Shown here piece after piece: positions 36,071 to 47,846 of a DNA stretch of 64,000 nt. Source of the stretch: Aegilops tauschii subsp. strangulata. Taxonomy: Eukaryota; Streptophyta; Magnoliopsida; Poales; Poaceae. The notes beneath the pieces were generated by a model. That model was not told the origin of the DNA. It worked only from the letters and a program-made list of their open reading frames with translations, and searched no databases. The translations under genes and the position numbers were made by a program. Position 1 is the stretch's first letter. Every line of letters starts with the position of its first letter. The DNA lies in NCBI RefSeq assembly GCF_002575655.3, contig NC_053037.3, positions 503,386,544 through 503,450,543 on the forward strand, given 5' to 3'.

Positions 36071-37978
36071 AGTGAATATCCAGGAGGTAGAACCATCCCA
36101 GGGATACTCAATAAAATACATAATGTAAATGGTGAGTTCATAATAATAACAAAATTAAAACAGGATCCTCAGATGTCACAGGTCATAACCAAAAATCTAG
36201 TCTAGCCGTTTCTCCATCCGAAGACCGTCGCTGAGTCCCAGCTAAGTCGTTCTGCATCCGAATACCGTTACTAGATTCAACTCAGACTGTGGTCCTTACT
36301 TATGAACATGGCTATCCAACAGGATATATCCTCTGCAGAGGGAGTACTGTTTTCCCACGAGTAACGGATTTATTTAGTCCATCGGGACTAATTCCGCCTA
36401 TGGCCTTTTAATTGAAAACACGCCCGACCTGCACACACCAGCTTAACTCACCGATGTCTGGAATCACCCACGACATCTGCCAAGCAAAACTCTAAGTGGG
36501 GAGGCTACAACCTCGACGTAGCATGGGATCACAAAATTTATAACGCGCGCACACTAGGGGAGCTACCCCCCTCGGCTTCAACCGGAAACACCCATGCCCC
36601 CGGACCATGTGGCATGCCTACCGGAGGCCTCCGGTATCTTCCACCATGGCCTTTCTGTACGGTGTGTGCTTTGGTAAGGGGTTAACAACTTATTGAACCA
36701 TACCCTGTCTGTGACAGGGACAAGTGGTGGTACCAACAAATAGGGAAGCTACTGATCAAGACTCGGCCTACGACCGACTCAGGTGGCCCAAGTATTCTCC
36801 AACTATATTACCATTAGTGGAATAAATCACCACTCATCAAGCCTCACCATGCCATACCGGACATACTCGTCTCGACAAGGGGCTAGGGACGAGCTCGCGT
36901 CTACCCAAGACCACGACTTCCCCGGCTTCCTTCCGGTATACATGAGGTGCTTACGAGGACGATTCAAAACACTAGCGTATCCATTGCTGAGCACAGAATA
37001 TCTCCAAAAAGCATACATGCAGGAGACTTTATCGTCACATAAAGATAACGCAAACTCCAAGCCAAAGGTGTTGTAACCGCATCAGAACACCACAACAAAT
37101 TATTATGCCAGAGTCCAGAAATGCTTGCCTTCAAGAGGATGCAAGGGATGCACTTTTTGGAAGCTTTTCCCTTTCCTCCAAATCCTATTTTGCAAAATAT
37201 CCAAATAACAAATATTTCAAACACAGTACAAAAAGTTGTCTAAAATATTTTTGAAAAAAATCTTAAAATAAACTAGGTGAAATTTGGGAGAGGTAGGAAA
37301 AAGAATCAACTCATTTGGAGTTTTATTTTAAAAGTCATAGCTGGACAAAGTCTGGTCAAATCTCTGTTTTAAAAAAAATCAGAAAAAAGAAAACGCTTCG
37401 GGGAAAATACGTTTTCAAGGCAGAGGTGGCGTACTCCGGATCTTTGCGCTTTCACTTAAACGGAGGGGACGGCGCGCGGGTCACTGACAGTGGGTCCAGA
37501 GGGCCCACTGGTCAGGTTTGACCGTTCCTCCCTCCCTCCTCTCTTTCTCTGCCGAACGGTGGCGGCCTCCGGCGATCGCCGCCGACGAACGGCGATCCCT
37601 CGAAGGCATCTGAGGGCGGGGATGGAACGGCGAGACTGAGGCGGTCCTCTCGGTGGGTGCTAGGTAGGTGGGGACGGAGGAGGTCACCGGCGGCGAGCTC
37701 CGCGGCGGACGGAGGTTCGGGAGCAAAGTGCGCTTTGGGCTCCGGTGATCTCCGATCGAGGTTGAGATGCTGGGCAGCTCCGTATGGACCAGGGGAAACT
37801 ATTGGTGGCGTTGGATTGGCGGGGGAAGCTCCGGTTGCGACGAATGGCACTGGATTGCGGCGGCGACCGAGCTGGCCGGAGATGAGGAAGAAGGGACTTT
37901 CTCTGACGATTGCTGGTTGCGGGAGCACTACGGGGGTGGACTGGGGTTGCCTGAGTGCTCGGAGGAGAACGGGGCCTC

Positions 37979-37986
37979 CTTATATA
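37979..37986 (-). promoter_or_regulatory. TATA box of the 3' LTR
   Basis: The minus strand reads TATATAAG. The matching site in the other LTR is 45665-45672. Confidence 0.55.
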
Positions 37987-39412
37987 GCACGACGGGGCTG
38001 GCTCCACGGCGGTGGATAAGATCGACGACGGGTCGCCGTTGCAGTAGCTGCAGGGCGTCGAGGCGGCGACGAACGCGTGCCGACGAGCATGAGGATAAGC
38101 ACGGGCTGTTCCCTGGGGCAGCTGGCGCGCGCGGGTGGCTTGGGCGGTGCCGAACATGGCATAGGCCGCGGCCGACGCCGGCGTGCCGCCAAGGGCCTGC
38201 CAGCGGTGCTGCAGTGCTCCAGAGATGGCGTGGAGAGGGGGGCGAGCTAGTGCGTGGCTCAACGGTGGAGCAGGGGCCAGGGACAGGTCGCGTCGAGTGC
38301 GGCAGTGCGGCGCGGCGGCTCAGTGCGCGCGCGTGCAAAACGTGCGCTCTGGGCGCGCCCAGAGCACGCACGGGACCTACTCGACGAAATGCCAGGGCGG
38401 TCTAGAGCGCGAGGATGAGGCTGGCAAATAACAGGACTAGGATAGAGATGGCTAGGAGTTTAGTGGACATGGTTGCTGGGTCATTGGAGCAAGTTCATAG
38501 TGCAAACTAGGAAACATGCCCAAAACTGACTGTGCACACTAAGTGTTCGACAGAATGCCAAGTGCACTTAGGCAACTCTTGGAGTGGCCAAAATCTCCAG
38601 ATCAGGGTCTCTTTAGATGCAGGAGATGGTGGTAAGATCACTTGGGCAAAACCAGAAACTTGTTAGTGCAAGTTTTGCAAAACTCCAGTTTTGGACAGAA
38701 AGAAAAAGGGTTTAAAGCATGCACTTAAAAACCCCTAATGAGTCCACTCTCCTGGACTTATGGGTTTTGAAGGGAGGGCTACAAGTAGGAAAAAGCTCAG
38801 GGTTACTAGAGCAATGAAAAATAAGGTTGCAGTACAAATCACCAAATTGGACCAAAATGCAAAAGAGGTTGATCCACTCAAATTTTTCAAAGAACATGAC
38901 TGGGTTTTTGCATAGAGTTGAATTGTATGCAACCACTGACATCTCCAAACACTTGGAAGAATTTTTAAAGAAATATTTAAATGGGTTGTAGTGCAAAAGT
39001 GCCTACTGGACCAGATTGGAAAAGTTGGTGTAGAGCTCAAAATCTCCAATGGTCAAAAGGTATTTTTGCATAAAAGTGATGTGGAAACATCACATGACAT
39101 CCCCAAATTTTGGTGGAAATTTTAAATGCATTTGTCAAATGGTTGTAGTGCAAAACAGGCTCCAAATTCAAAAGAAATCATTTTAAAAGAATAAAGCTCC
39201 GAGAAAACATATCTTGACATTTAAATCCACTAATAAAGAATTTGTTTTATCATAGAGAGTATTCAAGTCCAACAATACTCTTTGAAGTTTTTTTTTCCAC
39301 TTGAAGTAAAATTCACAATAACAAAAGGGTAAATCTTGACAAAATGGAAAAGTTTTATTTCCTGACAACGTTTTAATAAATAAAACAAGGTCAAAATTTT
39401 TGGGGTGTCACA

Positions 39413-39426
39413 ACACTACCCCCCTT
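39413..39426 (-). other. Polypurine tract of the non-autonomous element
   Basis: The minus strand reads AAGGGGGGTAGTGT directly before the LTR start. This primes plus-strand synthesis and fixes the internal border. Confidence 0.8.
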
Positions 39427-39983
39427 AAAAAAAATCTCGTCCTCGAGATTTGTTAAAAGCGGTTTCGAACAAACACTGTTTTTATCACAAGAAAACATTC
39501 AACTGCACAAAAACAAAGTGGCTACAGTGAGAGGGCAATAAGTGGTGTAAAACCACAGTGTGATACACTGGCGTAGTGTGGAAAAATCCATGGTTAGGGG
39601 AAACGAGATAATTTTACGTAGATACAGTAATTTAGAATAAATTCTAAATTACTAAAATACGCTGGTCGCACCCGAGAGCACAGTGCTCCCTTTGGCTGAC
39701 AGGTGGACCCAGGGCCCACTATCGGCCTCTTCTTCTACCTCTGGCTCTCTCCTCTCTCTCGCGCGCTCTCCCGCGCTTCCTCCACCGGCGATGCCTAGCT
39801 CGTAGGGCATCAAGGCCGTACCGCGGTAGTGCACGGCGTGCTAGCTGCCGGTGCAGTGTGCACTCACCTCACGGGCCAGGGCGCTGTCGGCACTGCTCGC
39901 GGACTCGCCTCCGAACACCGGCGGTCGAGCGACGAGTGGCGCTGGTGGACCTCGCCCACCGTACACCGATCTCGGGCTATAAA

Positions 39984-40247
39984 ATGATCGCGGCGTTCCT
40001 CCTTTCTTCCTTACACCTGGCCTCGTTCCTACTCCTCCTTCCTTCTCCTCCATTGCTGCTAGCAGGAGCTCGAGACGAGGCTCTAATGGCGGAGGCGATG
40101 CCGGACTGGTATGTGGTCCTGGTGTGTGGAGGTTTGGCGGTGCTGCTGGGGTTCTCCGTGCTCCTGTGCGCGATGATCCTGGATGATCGTCGAGATGCTG
40201 CCGCTCGAGTGTTAGCTCTTTGCGGCGGCGGCGATCACGTGGACTAG
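39984..40247 (+). CDS. Small antisense ORF: predicted secreted/membrane protein, 87 codons
   Basis: Runs opposite to the element. It begins MIAAFLLSSLHLASFLLLL, a signal-peptide-like hydrophobic stretch, and has a second hydrophobic segment around residues 43-65 (WYVVLVCGGLAVLLGFSVLL). The frame is open upstream to 39858, and another start lies at 40086 (MAEAMPDWYVV). A CTATAAAA run at 39977-39984 could serve as a TATA box only for the later start. Antisense ORFs near the 3' end of the internal region are known in some plant LTR retrotransposons. No homologue was recognised and the ORF could be fortuitous. Confidence 0.4.
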   Translation: MIAAFLLSSLHLASFLLLLPSPPLLLAGARDEALMAEAMPDWYVVLVCGGLAVLLGFSVLLCAMILDDRRDAAARVLALCGGGDHVD

Positions 40248-40670
40248 GCGCGGCACCGAGCGCTAACTGTTGTCGGCGTGCTGGGGCAACTCGTGCCCGA
40301 ATGGTCACTCACGAATCTCTCTCACTGAGACCGTGGTGTCCTCGAGTGTGGTTAGTTCGGCGCGACAATGTGCTCAAGGATTTGTAATAGTGCTCGAGGT
40401 CGAGTGTTTGTTGCCGTGAGTCTACTGTTACGATGCTGCGCGAATAAAAGAAACTATGTCGTGAAAATACATGCGCAGCAGTGACTCGGGGAAAGAAATC
40501 TCCTCGAAAACATGTTGCGAGAGAAAAAATAATAATTAAAACAAAACTAACAGCAGTAAAACTGTGCACATAACAGGAACTAAAGAAAATCGGATCCGTC
40601 GCACAAAATTTTACGAACATGCTGTAACACATAAATACAAGTACTGGGGCAATAAATACATAGGAGGCGT

Positions 40671-41303
40671 TTACAAAGAAAACGGCAAAAAGACAGGGTC
40701 CTGAGAAAACGCCTCTGGCACTGGGGCACACTCCTCTTCTATCGGGGGAAGCGGGTTGACCAGCCGATAAATGCGCCATTCTTGGTCAGGCCTCAGGGGT
40801 CTGCCAATAGCGATCCGAGGATTTAAATCAGCGAGGCTCTGGAGGTAACCCATTACCCGCTGAGTTAAACACTCCTGAGCGATAACGTACTGGGCAAGGT
40901 TGGCCAGTACTAGATCTCTCTCAATGCGCCCACCGGGAAAAGATGCAACTTCTCCGGGTGCTGCGCGACTCGGAAAATAATAGTATCCTCGCTCGCTGGC
41001 ATAGGGCACTGCGAATCGAAGACGAGTGAGCGCCTCGTACGCAGCAGCTTCTATAGCCATATGCGGAGTCGACATGGATTTCCCCACGAAGGAGACTTCC
41101 GTTGGGTCTTGGTTTGGGTAGGCGGGAGGGATGTGCACCACTGCCCAATATTTCGAGGTGGATGGAGTGATCCTCGATTTGAGCAACTCGTACTGGGGTG
41201 GGCGGGTGGCACTCATGGTGCTGCAGGTAAAGTCCCACAATAATTTGACAAAACTGCCCGGGGTTGCTTCTGGGGTTCTCAGATAAATACTGGGGGTCGG
41301 CAT
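40671..41303 (-). CDS. Accessory ORF B: dsRBD-like fold plus helical tail
   Basis: The frame is open from 41381, but MPTPSIYLRTPEATPG at 41303 is the more likely start because it precedes the conserved part, giving about 210 residues. The conserved order is FVKLLWDFTCSTM helix, PPQYELLKSRI strand, YWAVVHIPP strand, TEVSFVGKSM strand, HMAIEAAAYEALTRLR helix, then a second helical region (LVLANLAQYVIAQECL). It matches ORF A (3815-4621) and ORF C (41588-42469) in spacing and key hydrophobic positions. The lysine-rich RNA contact of classical dsRBDs is missing. Intact and in the same direction as ORF C, 284 bp downstream. Function unknown. Confidence 0.65.
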   Translation of the reverse strand: MPTPSIYLRTPEATPGSFVKLLWDFTCSTMSATRPPQYELLKSRITPSTSKYWAVVHIPPAYPNQDPTEVSFVGKSMSTPHMAIEAAAYEALTRLRFAVPYASERGYYYFPSRAAPGEVASFPGGRIERDLVLANLAQYVIAQECLTQRVMGYLQSLADLNPRIAIGRPLRPDQEWRIYRLVNPLPPIEEECAPVPEAFSQDPVFLPFSL

Positions 41304-41587
41304 GGCAAAGTAATGACTGTGAGCGTAGTGCACAAGGTGAGGGGTACTCGGCGAGGTCACGAGGTGGCCTTTAAATAGCACCGGGGCTGGGATAAATCAC
41401 TGGGGAAAAGGTGACTGGTTGTCGATCCTGTGCTCGGGTCAAAAGCCACAGATATACATTTCACATAAATGGGACGCATTTCTGTGGGTGCTGACGGGGT
41501 TGGTCTTGGTAGCTGTGCCCAAAAATTAAAAATGCATCTGTACGGTAACGTACACATGCATAGCTACTACTCCAAAGCTAGGAGCGT

Positions 41588-42469
41588 TCAAGTAGACCGC
41601 ATGTAATAAAAGCGATACAAGACCACATCATTACAAAGCGTAGGAAAACTAAGGCTCGATACAACTCGAGCGACTTGGTCTACTTCGTTAATGTCTAAGT
41701 GGGCTGGCCTTGCGGACGCCGGTGCTTCGCCACGGTTCTCACCGTCGGGATTTGCTGGCTGAGGCTGAGGGGCTGCAGGGTCGGGGAAATGGTGATGACC
41801 ATCGCGGGGGTTGTTGGCCACAATCCCGTTGGAATGGGTTCCCAAAAGGCGACGAAGCGCTTCTGGGGTCACCAAAGCACTCTGGTTGAGGGCTGGCGCG
41901 GACCTCAAAGGATCGATCGGGTGTCCGAACAGCACAACTGGGTTGTCGGCGTCGGGCTCCGCTTCTCTTCTCGCCGGGGCTCGGCGAACCAGTTCTCCAC
42001 GAGCTGCGATCAGATCAAGGGTGACCTGATCGAACAGTTGCTCTAGTGCGCTTACATAGCGCACCAGATGCAACAGTGCAGGATCGGTCTCGTGGTCTCC
42101 GTTGGCAACCTGGGGCGGCCTACCATACCCATCACGACTGGCGTAGTAGTAGAATGAGCGACAGTTAACTCTGGGCGACAAGTGCCGGAGTTGAACTATA
42201 GCTTCTCGGGCTGCCAGTTGGACGGCCTGTGGCTCAAAGGAAGTTGTCCTTCCAGTGAACCTGTAGGGGCGTTCTGGCGACAGACCCCTACCATAGATGT
42301 GCACAGTGGCCCAGTACTGACGGCTCTCACCGTACATGGGTCCCTGGTACACAACATACTCAGGAGGCTCTTCTAACGCATAGGCACGGCGTGTGAGGTT
42401 TGCGAGCACGGTCACAAAACCTCCCAGGTTGGTCGCTGTGGTCTCATTGTGAACAATGGGACCAGGCAT
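41588..42469 (-). CDS. Accessory ORF C: dsRBD-like fold plus helical tail
   Basis: Intact 293-codon ORF starting MPGPIVHNETTATN, 300 bp from the primer-binding site, the same relative place as ORF A in the coding element. The fold-like region runs FVTVLANLTRRAY, PPEYVVYQGPM, YWATVHIYG, PYRFTGRTTS, AVQLAAREAIVQLRH. The tail YVSALEQLFDQVTLDLIAARGELVRRAP is strikingly like ORF A's YLKALEESFDNLVDDLVAARMDLVRGGP. It is therefore the direct counterpart of ORF A, and ORF B is the more diverged copy. That it stays open in an element lacking gag and pol suggests selection or recent origin. Confidence 0.7.
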   Translation of the reverse strand: MPGPIVHNETTATNLGGFVTVLANLTRRAYALEEPPEYVVYQGPMYGESRQYWATVHIYGRGLSPERPYRFTGRTTSFEPQAVQLAAREAIVQLRHLSPRVNCRSFYYYASRDGYGRPPQVANGDHETDPALLHLVRYVSALEQLFDQVTLDLIAARGELVRRAPARREAEPDADNPVVLFGHPIDPLRSAPALNQSALVTPEALRRLLGTHSNGIVANNPRDGHHHFPDPAAPQPQPANPDGENRGEAPASARPAHLDINEVDQVARVVSSLSFPTLCNDVVLYRFYYMRST

Positions 42470-42768
42470 CGTGGCTTGGTTTTGGGGGAAAGAGGCTGTG
42501 CTGTGCTGTGGCTAGCGTGCCCTTTTTATAGGAAAAGGGGACGGAGTCTTCCTCCGCACGCTTGCGACAGAGACGGGTTGGGTGTCGGTCACTGGCGTGT
42601 GATCGACGGGATAGGCTGATAGGTTGGGCACCGTCCGCCGAAAGGCGTCGGGTCACTGTGGAGCTATCTTACGCGGGAAGCTTAAACGGGGTTAGGCTAA
42701 GGTCTGGTGGTTTGGTTAACCTAGGTTTATTGACCTGGCTAAGATAGGATTAGCCAATGGTCAGCCTG

Positions 42769-42780
42769 GCTCTGATACCA
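42769..42780 (-). other. Primer-binding site of the non-autonomous element
   Basis: The minus strand reads TGGTATCAGAGC, four bases from the LTR at 42785, the same spacing as in the left-edge element. Confidence 0.92.
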
Positions 42781-42784
42781 AGTC

Positions 42785-45700
42785 TGTCACGACCGGAATT
42801 TTGGGGATAATAAATTCCCAGAAAACGGTCTTTGTGCTCACCAGCCCCAGGATTACTGTTAGCTGATGAGGCACCAACTTGATACAAGAATTCCAAGCAA
42901 GGTACAAAAATAAGTAGTACAAGACCATTGTGGCCTAGGAGTACAACATTTGGTTTCTAATGGTTGAGGGCGGAAGCGGTTGGATACATCTGCGTCTATG
43001 GGACTCCATTTCCCACAAGAACAGCTGACCAGGATAACTCCTATCTTCGCACGGCTGCTATCGTCAACACGTAGGTTCCGAGGCTGTCACCGCGATGCTT
43101 ATCTCCATGCGCGAAAATCTGGCCAAGACAATAGCCAGGGACAAGCCAGTGAGTACGTTTGAATGTATTCGCAAACATTAAGAACATGGGCATAATATAA
43201 CAGGAGATAATCATACTCCGAAACATTTATGATGATAAGTCTACCATGAAGTAAACAGAAATATGGGGATGCACGCGTGCAGAGAAAAATATGGACGTGT
43301 AATACGGAAGTAAAAGAAATGCACTAAGCGAGGGTCTGGATGACTCCTCGAGACGAAACTTCAAGAATAATAATGCCGGTGCCAAACGAGGGTCTGAATG
43401 ACTCCTTGAGAGGAAAATGCAAGAATATTAATGCCGCAGTCGGGCGTCGGGGCGACACCACATAAAGGGCTTATAGCAGAAAAAGAAAGACAGTGCGTGC
43501 CACAATCGGACGTCTGAGCGACATCACATAAAGGGCTTATAAAAGAATAAATAAACAGCAAGCATGCCGCAGTCGGGCGTCTGAGCGACACCACAGAAAG
43601 GGCTTATAAAAGAATAAATAAACAACAAGCATGCCGCAGTCGGGCGTCTGAGCGACACCACAGAAAGGTCTTATAAAAGAATAAATAAACAACAAGCATA
43701 CCCCAGTCGGGCGTTTGAGCGACACCACAGAAAGGGCTTATAACAGAATAATTACAGTGAATATCCAGGAGGTAGAACCATCCCAGGGATACTCAATAAA
43801 ATACATAATGTAAATGGTTAGTCCATAATAATAACAAAATTAAAACAGGATCCTCAGATGTCACAGGTCATAACCAAAAATCTAGTCTAGCCGTTTCTCC
43901 ATCCGAAGACCGTCGCTGAGTCCCAGCTAAGTCGTTCTGCATCCGAATACCGTTACTAGATTCAACTCAGACTGTGGTCCTTACTTATGAACATGGCTAT
44001 CCAACAGGATATATCCTCTGCAGAGGGAGTACTATTTTCCCACGAGTAACGGATTTATTTAGTCCATCGGGACTAATTCCGCCTATGGCCTTTTAATTGA
44101 AAACATGCCCGACCTGCACACACCAGCTTAACTCACCGATGTCTGGAATCACCCACGACATCTGCCAAGCAAAACTCTAAGTGGGGAGGCTACAACCTCG
44201 ACGTAGGATGGGATCACAAAATTTATAACGCGCGCACACTAGGGGAGCTACCCCCCTCGGCTTCAACCGGAAACACCCATGCCCCCGGACCAGGTGGCAT
44301 GCCTACCGGAGGCCTCCGTTATCTTCCACCATGGCCTCTCTGTACGGTGTGTGCTTTGGTAAGGGGTTAAAAACTTACTGAACCATACCCTGTCTGTGAC
44401 AGGGACAAGTGGTGGTACCAACAAATAGGGAAGCTACTGATCAAGACTCGGTCTACGACCGACTCAGGTGGCCCAAGTATTCTCCAACAATATTACCATT
44501 AGTGGAATAAATCACCACTCATCAAGCCTCACCATGCCATACCGGACATACTCGTCTCGACAAGGGGCTAGGGACGAGCTCACGTCTACCCAAGACCATG
44601 ACTTCCCCGGCTTCCTTCCGGTATACATGAGGTGCTTACGAGGACGATTCAAAACACTAGCGTATCCATTGCTGAGCACAGAATATCTCCAAAAAGCATA
44701 CATGCACGAGACATTATCGTCACATAAAGGTAACGCAAACTCCAAGCCAAAGGTGTTGTAACCGCATCAGAACACCACAACAAATTATTATGCCAGAGTC
44801 CAGAAATGCTTGCCTTTAAGAGTATGCAAGGGATGCACTTTTTGGAAGCTTTTCCCTTTCCTCCAAAATCCTATTTTGCAAAATATCCAAATAACAAATA
44901 TTTCAAAAACAGTACAAAAAGTTGTCTAAAATATTTTTGAAAAAAATCTTAAAATAAACTAGGTGAAATTTGGGAGAGGTAGGAAAAAGAATCAACTCAT
45001 TTGGAGTTTTATTTTAAAAGGTATAGCTGGTCAAAGTCTGGTCAAATCTCTGTTTTAAAAAAAATCAGAAAAAGGAAAACGCTTCGGGGAAAATACGTTT
45101 TCAAGGCAGAGGTGACGTACTACGGATCTTTGCGCTTTCACTTAAACAGAGGGGACGGCGCGCGGGTCACTGACAGTGGGTCCAGAGGGCCCACTGGTCA
45201 GGTTTGACCGTTCCTCCCTCCCTCCTCTCTTTCTCTGCCGAACGGTGGCGGCCTCCGGCGATCGCCGCCGACGAACGGCGGTCCCTCGAAGGCATCTGAG
45301 GGCGGGGATGGAACGGCGAGACTGAGGCGGTCCTCTCGGTGGGTTCTAGGTAGGTGGGGACGGAGGAGGTCACCGGCGGCGAGCTCCGCGGCGGACGGAG
45401 GTTCGGGAGCAAAGTGCGCTTTGGGCTCCAGTTATCTCCGATCGAGGTTGAGATGCTGGGCAGCTCCGTAAGGACCAGGGGAAACTATTGGTGGCCTTGG
45501 ATTGGCGGGGGAAGCTCCGGTTTCAAGGAATGGCACTGGATTGCGGCGGCGACCGAGCTGGCCGGAGATGAGGAAGAAGGGACTTTCCCTGACGATTGCT
45601 GGTTGCGGGAGCACTACGGGGGTGGACTGGGGTTGCCTAAGTGCTCGGAGGAGCACGGGGCCTCCTTATATAGCACGACGGGGCTGGCTCCGCGGCGGTG

Positions 45701-47099
45701 GATAAGATCGACGACGGGTCGCCGTAGCTGTAGCTGCAGGGCGTCGTGGCGGCGACGAACGCGTGCCGACGAGCATGAGGATTAGCACGGGTTGTTCCCT
45801 GGGGCAGCTGGCGCGTGCGGGTGGCTTGGGCGGTGCCGAACATGGCAGAGGCCGCTGCCGACGCCGGCGTGCCGCCAAGGGCCCTGCCAGCGGTGCTGCA
45901 GTGCGCCAGAGATGGCGTGGAGAGGGGGGCGAGCTAGTGCGTGGCTCAGCGGTGGAGCAGGGGCCAGGGACAGGTCGCGTCGAGTGCGGCAGTGCGGCGC
46001 GGCGGCTCAGTGCGCGCGCGTGCAAAACGTGCGCTCTGGGCGCGCCCAGAGCACACACGGGACCTGCTGGACGAAATGCCAGGGCGGTCTAGAGCGCGAG
46101 GATGAGGCTGGCAAATAACAGGACTAGGATAGAGATGGCTAGGAGTTTAGTGGACAAGGTTGCTGGGTCATTGGAGCAAGTTCATAGTGCAAACTAGGAA
46201 ACATGCCCAAAACTGACTGTGCACACTAAGTGTTCGACAGAATGCCAAGTGCACTTAGGCAACTCTTGGAGTGGCCAAAATCTCCAGATTAGGGTCTCTT
46301 TAGATGCAGGAGATGGTGGTAAGATCACTTGGGCAAAACCAGAAACTTGTTAGTGCAAGTTTTTGCAAAACTCCAGTTTTGGACAGAAAGAAAAAGGGTT
46401 TAAAGCATGCACTTAAAAACCCCTAATGAGTCCACTCTCCTGGACTTATGGGTTTTGAAGGGAGGGCTACAAGTAGGAAAAAGCTCAGGGTTACTAGAGC
46501 AAGGAAAAATAAGGTTGCAGTACAAATCACCAAATTGGACCAGAATGCAAAAGAGGTTGATCCACTCAAATGTTTCAAAGAACATCACTGGGTTTTTGCA
46601 TAGAGTTGAATTGTATGCAACCACTGACATCTCCAAACACTTGGAAGAATTTTTAAAGAAATATTTAAATGGGTTGTAGTGCAAAACTGCCTACTGGACC
46701 AGATTGGAAAAGTTGGTGTAGAGCTCAAAATCTCCAATGGTCAAAAGGTATTTTTGCATAAAAGTGATGTGGAAACATCACATGACATCCCCAAATTTTG
46801 GTGGAAATTTTAAATGCATTTGTCAAATGGTTGTAGTGCAAAACAGGCTCCCAATTCAAAAGAAATCATTTTAAAAGAATAAAGCTCTGAGAAAACATAT
46901 CTTGACATTTAAATCCACTAATAAAGAATTTGTTTTATCATAGAGAGTATTCAAGTCCAACAATACTCTTTGAAGTTTTTTTTCCACTTGAAGTAAAATT
47001 CACAATAACAAAAGGGTAAATCTTGACAAAATGGAAAAGTTTTATTTCTTGACAACGTTTTAATAAATAAAACAAGGTCAAATTTTTTGGGGTGTCACA
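42785..47099 (-). repeat. 5' LTR (4,315 bp) of the non-autonomous element
   Basis: Near-identical to 35100-39412 throughout. In the first 230 bp four positions differ, and in one 120-bp stretch around 43325 five differ. It ends GGGGTGTCACA next to the second GCTGG target copy. Confidence 0.92.
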
Positions 47100-47104
47100 G
47101 CTGG

Positions 47105-47831
47105 GCCGGCCTAGTCGGCGGAAATAAGTTTTTCCTAAACAATTTTTTTCAGAGAACTAAATAAGAATAAACAACAAATTATAAAAATTATATATAGGCC
47201 TATTATATATCAAATTTTTTAGAAAAAGATTTTCTACAACCTGAACATTTTTCTAGCATCAAATAAAATCCAAAATAATTTAAATAAAGCAAACAGTGCG
47301 ACTTTGCAATAAAACCTCATAAAAATCATTTTTAAAACACCAAAATAATTACAAATTTATTTCTCTCCATTTTTCTACTGTAGGGAATGATTTTACCCTA
47401 ATTTCCACATATTTTATTTTTGGAGAAAAATAATTTGAATGAAAACCAAATAACTCCCAATTGAAAATAATTTCAAAGGGACTTTGAATTTGATTTCTTT
47501 TAAAATCATTCAGTTGCATAAAGTTTCTAAAATTTGAAATATTTCCAAATGAAATTCAAATCTTTTCAAAAACCCTTTTCATTTATTCAAATGGAAGAAG
47601 TCATGTCATCTTCTCTCTAGGGTTTTGTGATGAGATGAATTTGAATTCATGGATAATATAAAAGCAAGATGAAACTTTTGGGAAACTCATTTTATTCCGT
47701 CTCATTTTAACTTTCAATAAGTATCGGATTTCACTCAATTTCACACAAGCAATCACACCACAATCAAACAAACAACCCAAAACTATTTATTTAATATAAG
47801 ATTCCAAAATTTAGAATTTTGGGATGTTACA
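47105..47831 (-). repeat. Left LTR of element X, second part
   Basis: Continues the LTR interrupted at 35099 and ends GGGATGTTACA at 47831. The following minus-strand GAAGGGTGGTAGGTT (47832-47846) is the polypurine tract. Confidence 0.8.
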
Positions 47832-47846
47832 AACCTACCACCCTTC

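Larger units (their letters stand above)
35100..39412 (-). repeat. 3' LTR (4,313 bp) of the non-autonomous element
   Basis: TG...CA boundaries adjoin the target duplication on one side and the polypurine tract on the other. It contains a 67-bp minisatellite (35881, 35948, 36015 starts, with earlier diverged units from about 35690) and a TATA box (minus-strand TATATAAG, 37979-37986). Confidence 0.92.
35100..47099 (-). mobile_element. Complete non-autonomous LTR retrotransposon with two dsRBD-like ORFs
   Basis: The LTRs at 35100-39412 and 42785-47099 begin TGTCACGACCGG and end GGGGTGTCACA. The flanks 35095-35099 and 47100-47104 are both GCTGG, a perfect 5-bp target duplication. The primer-binding site (42769-42780) and purine tract (39413-39426) give the minus orientation. 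The 3.4-kb interior has no gag, protease, RT or integrase, only two accessory ORFs on the element strand and a small antisense ORF. LTR modules match the LTR at 4787-8678, so that coding element is a plausible source of the mobility proteins. Compared LTR stretches differ at about 2 percent of positions, younger than element X around it. Confidence 0.92.

Noticed and set aside
37684..38405. Overlapping ORFs on both strands in the 3' LTR (also 45354-46118)
   Set aside because: Duplicated in both LTRs, frames differ between copies, no domain; composition effect.
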